From positions 114,314,020 to 114,378,019 of the forward strand of contig OZ025239.1 of assembly GCA_964019155.1 (NCBI GenBank): a stretch of DNA of 64,000 nucleotides. Direction: 5' to 3'. Positions 24,290 to 54,932 of the stretch are shown in pieces (the stretch's first letter is position 1; the number at the start of each line of letters is the position of its first letter). The stretch comes from Osedax fenrisi. Lineage: Eukaryota > Annelida > Polychaeta > Sabellida > Siboglinidae. The notes under the pieces were generated by a model, which saw only the letters and a program-made list of their open reading frames with translations, made no database searches and was not told the origin of the DNA. Both the position numbers and the translations under genes were made by a program.

Positions 24290-25100
24290 CGCCCGTATTC
24301 TCTTTTCAAAATATAGGTTTAAATATAAGTATAGGGATTTATGTATTAAATAATAGTTTAATATTTTTTATATTATTTAAAACTATTAAATTAATAAATA
24401 TAACTTAAGTAGTAATTATGTATTTATGTATTTAAAGAAATATATAAATTGTAATATTTTTAATTTTAATTTTTCTATATCCCAACATGTTGTTTGTTTA
24501 CATTTATTTGATTTGTTTACATATTTGATAAGTTTGCATTGGAAGATAGAGAGTGAGATCGCTTGGCTAAATACCTACTACATTTTAAATTAATAGTATT
24601 TATTTATACATATATTATGTATATTGATAATTACTACCAATTTTAATGTACTAAAAATAAAATTATATATTTAAAATACATCATATCAACATTCCTCGTA
24701 ATTTTGCGCATTTAAATTGAAGATATCATACTATTTTATTGATATTAATAATCTAAATCCATTGATATATATATATAAGTCACTTAAATCTATTTCGACA
24801 AAAAGCCTACTCATTTAATATTTGACATATATAATATGACCAATCAAAATCACTGATGCAATTATGTTAAAATAAAAATTATCGATAAAATTGCCATTCA
24901 CGAGTCTATCTTTTACGTGCATTGCGTGCGTCAATTGCTCGCATCCACTTTCTTCATATCGTACGGATCAGCACAAGTAATCGACTCCGCCGTAGAAAGC
25001 GCCTACATAACACACCAGGTTGAACAACAACACGGAAACGTGCGTCATTGACTAATGACCCGTACGAGTGTTATACAAACATACCTACCAAGGACACTTG
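24290..25100. other. AT-rich upstream spacer, no gene recognised
   Basis: Composition rises in GC after about 24900 on approach to the promoter of the secreted-peptide gene. No coding exon was found. Confidence 0.4.
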
Positions 25101-25277
25101 TCCTTGATACCTACAACGCACGCACGCGCACGCGCACACACATAGGTCACGTGTCAAGTACCGGGGCGACGCCTAATAAGGTAGCTTTAGCTAGGCTAGA
25201 TCAGCACACACCACGTGGTATATAAACGATGACGATATTTAAAGTTCGCTACTTAACAATAGGTCATCGCGAACATC
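25090..25277 (+). promoter_or_regulatory. TATA/E-box promoter and 5' non-coding exon of the secreted-peptide gene
   Basis: A TATATAAA box at 25219-25226 is immediately preceded by CCACGTGG (25211-25218), an E-box. A second CACGTG lies at about 25148, and a near-palindrome AAGGACACTTGTCCTT at about 25090-25105. Transcription would begin around 25250. A good 5' splice site, ATC|GTAAGT, starts at 25278. The matching 3' splice site (ACTAAACAG) ends at 26158, directly before the ATG of the peptide CDS. The intron would be 881 bp and the 5'UTR exon about 25-30 nt. The pairing of these sites is inference. Confidence 0.6.
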
Positions 25278-25451
25278 GTAAGTTAAATGTATGTCCTTAT
25301 ATATGTCCTCGTGTATGTCCTCTTGTATTTCCTATAGTAGATGTACATATATTTATAGATGTAGGTATGATAATTATTGTATTTGTTATAATTAATACAT
25401 CAATCTAATAATACTTTATTAATAACACTGCTGATATTGTCATTACTAATA

Positions 25452-25488
<37 letters not shown>

Positions 25489-26158
25489 CATGAATTAATA
25501 TTATTTATACTTTTAACTATAGTTATATGTATACATACATTTTGTTAATCTACTTATTAACTTATTTTAATAAAAATATAAAATTTAATTCGTAATTTTA
25601 TTTATAAAATAAGATATCTACTTTGTAAATGTAAATTCTGTGTATATTAATATGTTTGAACAAATGCAAATTATTCAATATGTTTATATTTATTTGACTT
25701 ATCAATTATTAACTTATCCTTACAAAAGCCCATCGAAGTATGGATACTTTCCCTTACTTATTTTGTAATTAAATGTAATTATTAATGTAATCCAACATTC
25801 TTAATATCAGTGCGGGCAATGTCTATATGTTTCTTAGTGATCAATACATGTTAATGATCACTTAATAAACTATAGTCTACTGTCTACTATAGCGTACTAT
25901 AATATACTTATTCATATATTAATTATATATTGTTATTGTTATTTTATTATTTACGTAATGAAAGGACATATGTCCTAGATTATGACTCATACTCTATACA
26001 TTATAAGTAAATAATCGAGGTATATTAGTATAATAATACATTATCACTGTAGCACCGTTCCATAGTATATAGTATATGATATATATGCTATGTTATTACT
26101 TAACTATCACTACATTACTATTACCTAATCGACTGTTACCTAATCACATACTAAACAG

Positions 26159-26539
26159 ATGAACAAGTACATCGTCACCGTTGTGGTATTAGTAGCGTTA
26201 TGTACGAGTCACTGCATGACTCATCCGTCCGTATTCTCGCACGGACACCGCCTACTACACGCTGAAGAAGGAGGAGTTATAGACCCCGCCCCTATCCCCG
26301 CCTCCCCCTCCGTGCCCGGCTCTAGCCCCGCCTACCACCGGCCGAATAAAGAGCGTCGTATCCCCCTGTTCACGTTGACGGAGACTCGCTGCGAGCTGGA
26401 CTGCGGTGACGAGCGTTACCGATGCTTCTTACGTCAGAGCGCCGACCTCCGACCTCAAGTCGATGACGTCATCAAGGACCGCGGCGTTTGCGATGCGCTG
26501 GTCAGGAAATGCCGGCGACGATGTGGTCAGACCGCTTAG
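26159..26539 (+). CDS. Secreted cysteine-rich peptide precursor, symmetric six-cysteine pattern (unknown family)
   Basis: A 126-residue frame, much GC-richer than its surroundings. Residues 1-20 form a signal peptide (MNKYIVTVVVLVALCTSHC). Residues 21-63 are a low-complexity Pro/Ser/Ala/His spacer. KERR at 64-67 is a likely prohormone-convertase site. It would release a mature part of about 59 residues starting IPLFTLTETRCELDCG. Its cysteines are C78, C82, C89, C111, C118 and C122: C-x3-C-x6-C-x21-C-x6-C-x3-C, an exact mirror pattern. This fits two helices joined by three disulfides (helical hairpin). I do not recognise the family; a peptide hormone, antimicrobial peptide or other secreted effector are all possible. 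The ATG directly follows a 3' splice site. The overlapping frame at 26406-26660 is a shadow. Confidence 0.75.
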   Translation: MNKYIVTVVVLVALCTSHCMTHPSVFSHGHRLLHAEEGGVIDPAPIPASPSVPGSSPAYHRPNKERRIPLFTLTETRCELDCGDERYRCFLRQSADLRPQVDDVIKDRGVCDALVRKCRRRCGQTA

Positions 26540-26691
26540 GTGTGGGGTTCCGCGCGTAGAGCTAGATATAGTTAGCTCTAACTACATGGTTTCACATGTG
26601 ATATTAACGTGTCCTTCACGTGTTCCGTTATTCATTTTCCCGATAAACCATTCGAGATAATATCTAATAATAAAATAATCATAATTATTAT

Positions 26692-26753
26692 TTATCGATA
26701 TATTGATATTTTATTTAAGCAAATATATAGTCGAAACATATAATCGAGTTCAA

Positions 26754-26760
<7 letters not shown>
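26692..26760 (-). repeat. Dispersed retroelement tail (family 2), short copy
   Basis: AAGCAAATATATAGTCGAAA is shared with copies at 38513-38540 and 40635-40665, and inverted at 39005-39040 and 60670-60720. It is followed by a (TA)n tract. Confidence 0.45.
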
Positions 26761-26800
<40 letters not shown>

Positions 26801-26904
26801 AAACAACGTAAAAACAAATTAAAAAGAAACATTTCTTTGTTATATTTTCTTATGTAGTTTATATTATAGTTCTTTTGATATCTCCTAGAAGTCTTCAACA
26901 TAAG

Positions 26905-27030
26905 ATGCAATATTGTCTATTGTTATCACACATCTCAATAATGTCTATTGTTATCACACATCTCAATACTGTCTATTGTTATCACACATCTCAATAATGT
27001 CTATTGTTATCACACATCTCAATAATGTCG
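26905..27030 (+). repeat. 30-bp tandem repeat, about four copies
   Basis: TGTCTATTGTTATCACACAT followed by CTCAATAA is repeated about four times with almost no change. It keeps a 60-codon frame open by chance. Confidence 0.93.
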
Positions 27031-27721
27031 ACACTTTTATCGCGATAATATCATCATACAATTCAACATTAGCATGTAATATTCATATATCATAATATGT
27101 TCGTCCTTTTCATAGAGTTCACCGATTCAACGAGTAGGTTATTAACCTTTATTAACCTAATCATGATGGTTAAATATCGTTGATTTAGTTATCATTCGAG
27201 AGGAATAAAACCAAATATGCGTAAATAGATAAGTGCGTTGTAACAACAATGTGTTACATTATTTGAGGTCAACATAAATAGGAAGTTAATAAGTGAAGTT
27301 TACAAAATATTAGAATATTAAATATTATTATGTACTGTATAATATATGCAAACTAATACCTATTTAGAATACATTAGAAAATTGTTTATGTAGAGTAAAT
27401 ATTTGATTTAAAATAATAGTTTATATAGATTAATATATATATATGAATTTACACACAAGCAAGAATACCGCAGTTTTATATTTCATAATAAATTTTATAA
27501 AGAAAAAAATTATTTTATAAAATTAATAAATAAAATTAAACAAAATGTTACTACTATTTTATCAAATGTAAATATTCAGAATATATAAGTAATGTAAATA
27601 TAGTTACTATTATTATAATAATAAAAATAAAAATAATACTAACACAATACATAACTAATATTATGTATTGTATTTGTTTAAAGTATTGTAACACTTAAGT
27701 AAACACTAAATGTAGTCATGA
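27031..27721. other. AT-rich spacer, no gene recognised
   Basis: Low-complexity AT-rich DNA between the 30-bp repeat and the hAT-type element. No coding signal was seen. Confidence 0.4.
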
Positions 27722-27729
27722 GTCATGAC

Positions 27730-28851
27730 CAGGGTGAGTTAAATTCGGCCTTTGCCTAATGAATTAAGGAAAATGAATTAAGGAAAAAGGCCAAATTTAG
27801 CTTATTTTCGGCCTTTTGAAAACCTTATATTCGGCTTAAATTCGGCCTTTCTATATTTGATCAATATAGTTCTCTATATATATACTTAATATGGTTAATT
27901 AATGTAATTAATATATATTAGATAGCATGACATTACAAAAAGTTTAGTATCAACAAATATATTGGTATCAATATATTATTTAAATCAATAATGAAGTACA
28001 AGTAAATAAGAAATTTATTATATTTTTATAAAAATTATATTAAAATATTTTTATTAAATAATTAAATTGGTTTGAGTGTCACAATCTGATTCAACGGATG
28101 AAGTTCCTGTATATATACATAGCAGTCCTTTTAGTAAAGAAATTTCCATTTCAGTAATAAAATAAAATAAAATAAATTCTTATAATCATCATTAATACAA
28201 AGGCAACCTAATATTAATATAATATATTATAGTATACATAGTAGCAAATCCCTTTGATATTAGCATATACATATATAATTTATTTTGTATACAAAATAAT
28301 TATTATATCTATAGAATCATTCATCGATCACAATGACTTCTCTTCCATAAACATCAACAAATTTACATTTATTTGAAACAACTTTTTGAGTAATAGCACA
28401 CTGTTACGCAATCTTAAAGTTCATATTCAGCTTGATGAGATAAATTAAAAACGGTGTCTTTTTTGTGCCATTTTTAATTGTATAAGAAACAATGCTTTAG
28501 TCATGGATTTGCAGAAATGTTAATATAGGTAGGTAATGGAACCTAATTTAACCTAATGTAATACTTAATATTTACGCATTTACTTACTTACATTCTTCGG
28601 AAAATCTTTGCTTACATTGCTAATATTGTATCAACATTTGATTTTACTTGTAGTATTATTTACATATAATATACATATTACTATTAAGTATTTTTTTATT
28701 ACTTTTAATGATTTAAGGTAGGATAAATAATTTTAAAAAAATGCCGAATTTAATTAAAAAGGCCGAATTTAGCTTATTTTCGGCCTTTGAAAATCCTTAT
28801 ATTCGGCAAAATTCGGCCTTTTCATCAAAAGGCCGAATTTAACTCACCCTG
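27730..28851. mobile_element. Non-autonomous hAT-type element with 8-bp target duplication
   Basis: The ends are CAGGGTGAGTTAAATTCGGC and the inverted GCCGAATTTAACTCACCCTG. The same octamer GTCATGAC flanks both ends (27722-27729 and 28852-28859). CAGGG-type ends with an 8-bp duplication are the hAT hallmark. Each subterminal zone holds several TTCGGCCTTT/AAAGGCCGAA words, a likely transposase-binding array. The 0.9 kb core is AT-rich without a transposase frame. The octamer is itself a palindrome, so it fits equally in both orientations. Confidence 0.9.
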
Positions 28852-28859
28852 GTCATGAC

Positions 28860-29239
28860 TCATGACCTACATTATATTGATTTGATAATACTCACGATGT
28901 GTACCTATATGTAATGATGTATAGGTATAGTTAATGAAATGGAGTTTATGTAAGAGGTTAATGGATATATATTACTATATATAATATTACTATTGTTATT
29001 TAAATTATGAATGGGGCGGACGTAAGATCTAATTATTTTATTAATTTGTAATGTTCTACATTTAAGAAGATTGAAATATAGTGAAATAGTTGAGTATAAC
29101 CAGCATAAAACTATCGAATAATTCATTCATAACAATTCATAATTTTGCCGATTTTACAAGACATAAATTGACGAGTGAATTTTATTTTATAAAATGAGAT
29201 ATCAGATAATGTATATATAGATTTAATTTGGAGCATACT
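28860..29239. other. AT-rich spacer, no gene recognised
   Basis: A 73-codon frame at 28905-29126 (-) has no domain and is AT-driven. Confidence 0.4.
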
Positions 29240-29279
29240 GATGATGATAATGATGATAATTATGATGATTATGGTAATT

Positions 29280-29312
<33 letters not shown>

Positions 29313-29345
29313 GTAATGATTATGATAATGATTATGATAATAATA
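29240..29345 (+). repeat. (ATG/GAT)n microsatellite
   Basis: Imperfect then nearly pure ATG repeats with TAA/TTA interruptions. It encodes only runs of methionine, isoleucine and valine. Confidence 0.93.
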
Positions 29346-29497
29346 ATAAGAATATTAATTAGAATACTAATAATAGTAATAATAAGACTATTTTATATAG
29401 GAATTGTCAAACTTAAAAAGTATCAAAACTATAGATGACTTACGAATGCAAATATAAGAAATTATTTTAATTTTATTCATAATAATATGTCATACAA

Positions 29498-29521
29498 TTT
29501 GTATATACAATTTATATTGTG

Positions 29522-29557
<36 letters not shown>

Positions 29558-29583
29558 CACAATATAAATTGTATATACAAAAT
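29498..29583. repeat. Near-perfect hairpin around a (TA)n core
   Basis: The left arm TTTGTATATACAATTTATAT TGTGATAAATATA is exactly inverted at the right (TATATTTATCACAATATAAA TTGTATATACAAA). A (TA)n tract forms the centre. It could extrude as a cruciform and may be a tiny foldback element. Confidence 0.9.
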
Positions 29584-29589
29584 AGGTTA

Positions 29590-29759
29590 GGAGTCCTAAC
29601 TTAGGACATACCTAAAATGTTATATTTATTTGACACTATAATATATTATGATTCGAATAGTTCATATTGTTGTAGAAATGTAAAATATCAAATATAACAA
29701 TATACGTTATTTTTTTAAGTTGAGGTTTGTGTATCAATGTATTTTACCTATTTTATCTA

Positions 29760-29807
<48 letters not shown>

Positions 29808-30296
29808 TAACCTGAACAACCTCGTATGGGACTATAAATCCAGACTAATTCGGTAGGATTAGTATCATATGAATTTAGATTAGTTTGATCTTGTTTCGTA
29901 TTTTACTGTTTCGTGTTTTTATTCGTGACTCTTACTATTATTTTATTTTCTAATTTATTTTATTATTTTTTCATAAATTCTATAAAATATATATAATAAA
30001 TAATAAGATTATATCAATACATATACATTTCTACAAATATTTTCAATATTAATTGCTTTTCCATTTTTAATTGTTTATTTTATGTTGATATCGATAAACT
30101 TATTTACTTAATTATAACAATATACAAATTTATTATGAAATGTATTAACCATTAAGTAACTATATAATTGTTATAAAATAATAAGTATAACAGTAAGAAA
30201 ATAATATATGTAATATATAAAGAATAATATTTTTTTTAATATTTATAATCAAATAATATAATAATATAATATCATTGTTGTAAAATATCAATATAC

Positions 30297-30339
<43 letters not shown>

Positions 30340-30522
30340 CATATGTGTATTAAATTGTATACGTAATCTATACAAACTTATGATTAAATTAAACGAATAA
30401 ATCAAATATTTTGATTTTAACTATTCTGGTTTATATCTTATTTTATATCATTCTAAAATATCAAAGATTATATAATATAATAAATAAATAAACCGGCTGA
30501 GTATAATATATTTTTCGTAAAA
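29590..30522. other. AT-rich upstream region of the synthetase gene
   Basis: It holds (CT)n/(TA)n at about 29760-29804 and (TA)n near 30290-30345. No clear TATA box or CpG-rich promoter was recognised just before the ATG at 30523. Confidence 0.4.
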
Positions 30523-49917
<19,395 letters not shown>

Positions 49918-50033
49918 TTGGTTCACTGACGTCACGCGACGCGCACACCTTATTTATTATCTATATTATCAATAAATACATTATTAAATTGGTGATTTTA
50001 AATTGATTATCGGTTTTATATCGACGTTATGGG

Positions 50034-50132
50034 ATTGAAATTAGATGATGGGATTAAAGTAAATAGATGATGGGATTAAAGTAAATAGATGATGGGATTA
50101 AAGTAAATAGATGATGGGATCAGAGTAAATAG
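50034..50132 (+). repeat. 24-bp tandem repeat, four units
   Basis: GATGATGGGATTAAAGTAAA followed by TAGA, repeated about four times shortly after the TARS1 stop. It may lie in the 3' UTR or just beyond it. Confidence 0.9.
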
Positions 50133-50799
50133 ATATATTTTAATACTACATACACGTAGCTCATTCTGAAGTTCACATATTTTATAGATGTTTAATAATA
50201 TATTGTAATATTTTATAAAATAGGATTTAATGATAATAATCAATTTCTACATCATTTCAATGAGTTACTCTAAACTATATTAATTAATATAAATATATAA
50301 TTAATATTATTAACAAATGATATATTTAAATATCACTGATTATTAATTAAATAAATTAATATGGACATATAATAATAATTAAAATTCATATTTAATTTAG
50401 TAATGCACAGAAAATAACCAAATATAATAATGCTATACGCAAATGGCAATCAAATGTTAAATGTATGCACACAGAGGAAATGTTGAGGTAGTTAAAAAAA
50501 TATGTAAAATAATATTTGTAAGAAATTTAATAAAATGCTATACAATTTAATACCAACAAAATTGTAATATAGAATATAAGTATTACAATATTATATATAT
50601 GCCCTTCATGTATTTTTTATTTACACTAAAATATATATAACTGAAAATTAATCTACTTTTTCATAAAATTATCAATATTCAATAAATTATATTATAATAT
50701 GTATACTTATTAGATATGTAAACGAAATAAATGAATATAATTAAAGAATTCTAATATAACTAGATATTATTATATTTATTAAAATAAACAAAATTATAA

Positions 50800-51120
50800 T
50801 ACAAATATTATGCACTTTTCTATATAAAATAATTGTATATGATTATATAAAATAATAATTAATAAAAAAAATAAATCAAACACAAATATGCACTTATATT
50901 TGTAACATATGATTATATGAATGGAAGGTACGACATATTATATAAATAGATTTGTACATGTATTTAATGTAATTGCATATAATTATATATATTAAAATTA
51001 TAATAAATAATAAAACAAATATGCACTTATCTATTTGTAACTGCATATGATTATATATATATTAAGGGTAGGTGCCACCTATATTCTATAAATATATTTG
51101 TACATGTATTTAATAGAAAA
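50800..51120 (+). repeat. Diverged tandem repeat, units of about 100-130 bp
   Basis: ATATGCACTTATCTATTTGT, then AACTGCATATGATTATATA and TTTGTACATGTATTTAATG, recur in three unequal copies (near 50810, 50888 and 51020). Confidence 0.55.
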
Positions 51121-51650
51121 AATAGTGGTCTACTAAAAGTGTATTAATTTTTTTTTATTTATTTAATCAATACAATATTTAACATAATGATAGATCTATA
51201 ATAATTGCATTTGTTATAGAATATAAAAGAAAATATTTAATATAAATTATGTTCAACTAATAAATTATTATTTTTAAAATAAAAGATAAAATTATGAATA
51301 TTTTAAATTTTAATAATTATTAAATTAAAATATTGTATAATTATATCTATTCTAAATTGTCTGAAAATTTCAATTAATTTACTCATTATTGAATGACTTT
51401 ATAGTGTTTGAATGAGTGAAAATAGTCATAATAATTATTTCAAGTGTAAATTGATTCTAAAGATTTACAATATAATTACAAAAAATGTATGAAAATACAT
51501 ATATATGTACATATAGCTACGATAACTTATCACATTATGTTGTTATAAATAAAGAGCTACCTATGAATAATGATTATTTAAATGTATATATAATGTTTAT
51601 TATTTATTTTAGTTTTTAAAATTCTAAAAACGAACTTATATTTATTAAAG
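51100..51650. repeat. Long inverted repeat, left arm (partner 53000-53600)
   Basis: Reads in reverse complement in 53000-53600 with clear but imperfect similarity. Shared words include GTCTACTAA.AGTGTATTAA, ATAGATCTATAATAATTGCA, TATTGAATGA and GATAACTTATCA. The loop between the arms (about 51,650-53,000) has no transposase frame. Probably an old DNA transposon remnant. Confidence 0.65.
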
Positions 51651-52828
51651 TATAATGATTATTAAATTTATTTAAATTATTATTATACTTTTTTAAATGA
51701 TATACTTTTAAAAGTGTTTTATAGTTGTATTTTACGTACAAATATGATTTTTAAGATAATATTTAATATTATATAAAATTTGCAAAACAATTTTTGTTCT
51801 CATTTCCAGAGGTCACTTACCAATTGGGGAAACTGATGACTTGAAATAAATATATTATTTATTAAAACCAATATGTAAAAATCAGACTATGATTTATTAA
51901 CTTTAAAATGATATAATATATGATGCATAAAAGTAACTATAAGTGCCATAAATAAGATTACATAAATGATCAGTGTAAACTCTGTTACCTCGAGGTAGAT
52001 CTACCTCTGCTTATGCACCCTTGTAAATATACTTATGTTTATTGTTTCAATTATCATTACGTCATTATTTGTTACATATCCTAGTTTTCTCTTATTGTAT
52101 ATATTTAAATACAAATTTTAAATTAACTACTTGCTTTAACTACGATCCTTTTAGAATATATTTATATTATACTCTAGGAATAACAATCAACCTAGCAAAT
52201 AATACTTGATTACATATAATATATTATAACATAAATGGAAATTTCTTGAATATTTATTATACAAATATTATTGTACAAATTAGTGAAAGTTCCTACATCG
52301 TAGGTTCCATTCTCTTGGTCTTATACTTATAATACAATTTTAAATGTTCATTATATATATATATATATATATATATTGTTCTAAATGTAATCTACAAAAG
52401 ACAAAAATGGCAGCTATTATTTTATGTACTTCTAAAGTTATCATACTCTGTAAACAACAATAATTATAGATATTTCCTATGTTCACCATGTAAATAAATC
52501 CCTTTCACCGCACCCTAACAAATAATTATGTTAATTTTTATAAACAAATAATTGTAAACTATGGCCTCTTTAATTTAGTTTCTAAGTAAAGGAGGCCACA
52601 AGTGAATACAAATATCAAGCACTTATCTATATTCGACAATGAGAATAGCTAATTATAGCAATAACAATCTATATCCATTATCGCTGCACGCATCAAGGAT
52701 GAATCACTCATTATATACTGTTTAATAAGTATGGATTCCATTATTTGTACGGCTTATGGTCAAAACTCGTAATAACTCAACCGTGACCTAATATTATTAA
52801 TTAGACATCATTTACATATTATTATTAT

Positions 52829-52902
52829 TAATATTATTATCAGATTTAAACAATGCCAGGGTAATTATAGAAGCAGTGTTGCTTATCGAGACAATTACCC
52901 CT
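52829..52902 (-). repeat. Non-LTR retroelement tail family 1
   Basis: TATTATCAGATTTAAACAAT then GCTTATCGAGACAATTACCC, as at 3018-3095, with the same AT trinucleotide run. Confidence 0.6.
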
Positions 52903-52999
52903 ATATTAATTATGTAATTATTATATAATTAATAAAACTAAATAATTCAATCATACATATAGGTTTTTTTTTCATATTTTGTGACAGTGAAAATCTCGG

Positions 53000-53600
53000 G
53001 CATATCGAAGTTGGCCTCCAAGATATTTTCATATTTAATATGTGCACTACTAAATATTCAAAGATAATTAAATATATAGGTCATGTATGTCAACATTAAA
53101 CATGTAAATATGATCTTTTTTAGAATTTTAAAAGCTAAAATAAAGAATATTTGATATACATTTAAATAATCATATTCATAGATGGGTATTTATTCATAAT
53201 TACATAATATGATAAGTTATCTGTATATATATATTTCATACATTATTAATAATTATATTTAGACTCAAAATAATTATTGTTACTAATTTCAAACAACATT
53301 AACTCATTCAATAATGCATTACAATAATACTTTTCATTTTCAGATAATTTATAATATATTACACAATATTTTCATTTTTTTACATTTAATAATTAGTCAA
53401 ATTTAAAATATTCATGTTATCGTTTATTAGTTAAACACAATTTATATTCAATATTTTATATTATATACAAAATGCAATTATTATAGATCTATATAATATC
53501 CATCATTGTGTTAAATAATATTGAATAAATTAAAAAAAAATAAATTAATACACTTAGTAGACAACTATTTTTCTTATTTAATGTAAAACATGTAAAAATC
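53000..53600. repeat. Long inverted repeat, right arm
   Basis: Partner of 51100-51650. A sub-block at 53015-53090 (TATTTTCATATTTAATATGT) is also mirrored at 53785-53845, so at least two inverted structures overlap here. Confidence 0.6.
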
Positions 53601-53849
53601 TATTTATAGAACAGAGGTCTAGAACCTACTCTTGAATGAACGATATATGTTCTATATACGTGTATGTATTCTATACATCTGCATATCCATTACATTCATT
53701 ACATATTTTAATATGCAAATATTTACATATTCAATATTATATTGGAATATTTTATATTTTAATGTTTAGATAGGACATCTATATTTAATTATCTTTGAAT
53801 ATTTAGCAGTGCCCATATTAAATATGAAAATTATCTCTGTGGCCAAAGT

Positions 53850-54793
53850 ATAACAAATAATACAAAAATCTTTATTAATTTTAAATTTATAGGTAAAAAT
53901 TTGTTAAAAATAAATATTATATTATAATAAATAATTTTATTGAAATTTAAATAAATATTTTTTAATTATATATATATAAACATATATATACAAATACTGA
54001 AGAGAATAGTATTTTTATTTTTTTTAAATAAAATAGAATATTATAAAAAATATGAACTTAATGAATTTAAATGGTAAATATAATGAATATATTAATTTAG
54101 AAAAAAGTTAAACAATTTTTTATTTTAAAAAGAACAATGAACGTATTGAATTTACAATAAATTATCCATTAAGGCCATATTTTTAATTCATTAAGTAATA
54201 AACTTAAATATAGTTAATTAGTTGAAAGCTCAATAAATATAATATAAATGTATGTAATTATATCATTAATGCCACCTTCATATTATCACCGATTGAAAGG
54301 AGCATTGCTGTCAACACTATGTATAACTTTGGCCCTAGGTGTTAAACAGGTACACGGGTCTTAGAAATTATGCAATTAGATAGGCATTTATTTTAATGAT
54401 ACATGATATATATTATTTATATGAGAATTTATGACTTTTTATTTAGGTTATAGTAATTAAGTTATTCAAATTATTAATAATCATTGTTTTTATTCAATTT
54501 GTATTAAATCCTTGTCCATTATTGCGGGTATTTGGATGCGATGAGGTTTGGGTTATTATTAAAAGTAATACATGTGTGGCAGTTATACATGAACGAGTGA
54601 TAGCGTAATTAGGACGTACATATGATAACATAATTAGGGGGCATCATTCTGCAATGTTTTGGCGTAAAAGTCATGTCAAAGTATGAAATATAGTTTTAGT
54701 AAAATGGTAAATTATAGGGATACACTAATATGCATTTAAGTATGTAAACAGGAAGTGTGATGATGACACATGTGTGTGTGTGTGGTTATAGCG
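53850..54793. other. Intergenic region between the two convergent genes
   Basis: No coding signal was seen. A TTTATT at 54489-54494 could be the minus-strand AATAAA poly(A) signal of PTS, about 300 bp after its stop. Confidence 0.4.
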
Positions 54794-54932
54794 TTACGCT
54801 TCAGCGAATTCTCCTCGGTATATCGCGACGTTCTTATCCGTTTCGTAGAGTTTGATCTCGTACAACAGCTCCTTGTCGGGTAATACTTTACGCATGCCGT
54901 CCCATATAAATATTGATATATTCTCTGCGGTA
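54794..54932 (-). CDS. PTS: PTS exon 6 and stop
   Basis: TAENISIFIWDGMRKVLPDK then ELLYEIKLYETDKNVAIYRG and EFAEA, stop TAA. It has the conserved STxEN...IWD and YETD boxes; the C-terminus is about four residues longer than in mammals. Acceptor TTGAACAG. Confidence 0.96.

Noticed and set aside
29241..29438. 65-codon Met/Ile-rich ORF
   Set aside because: ATG microsatellite.
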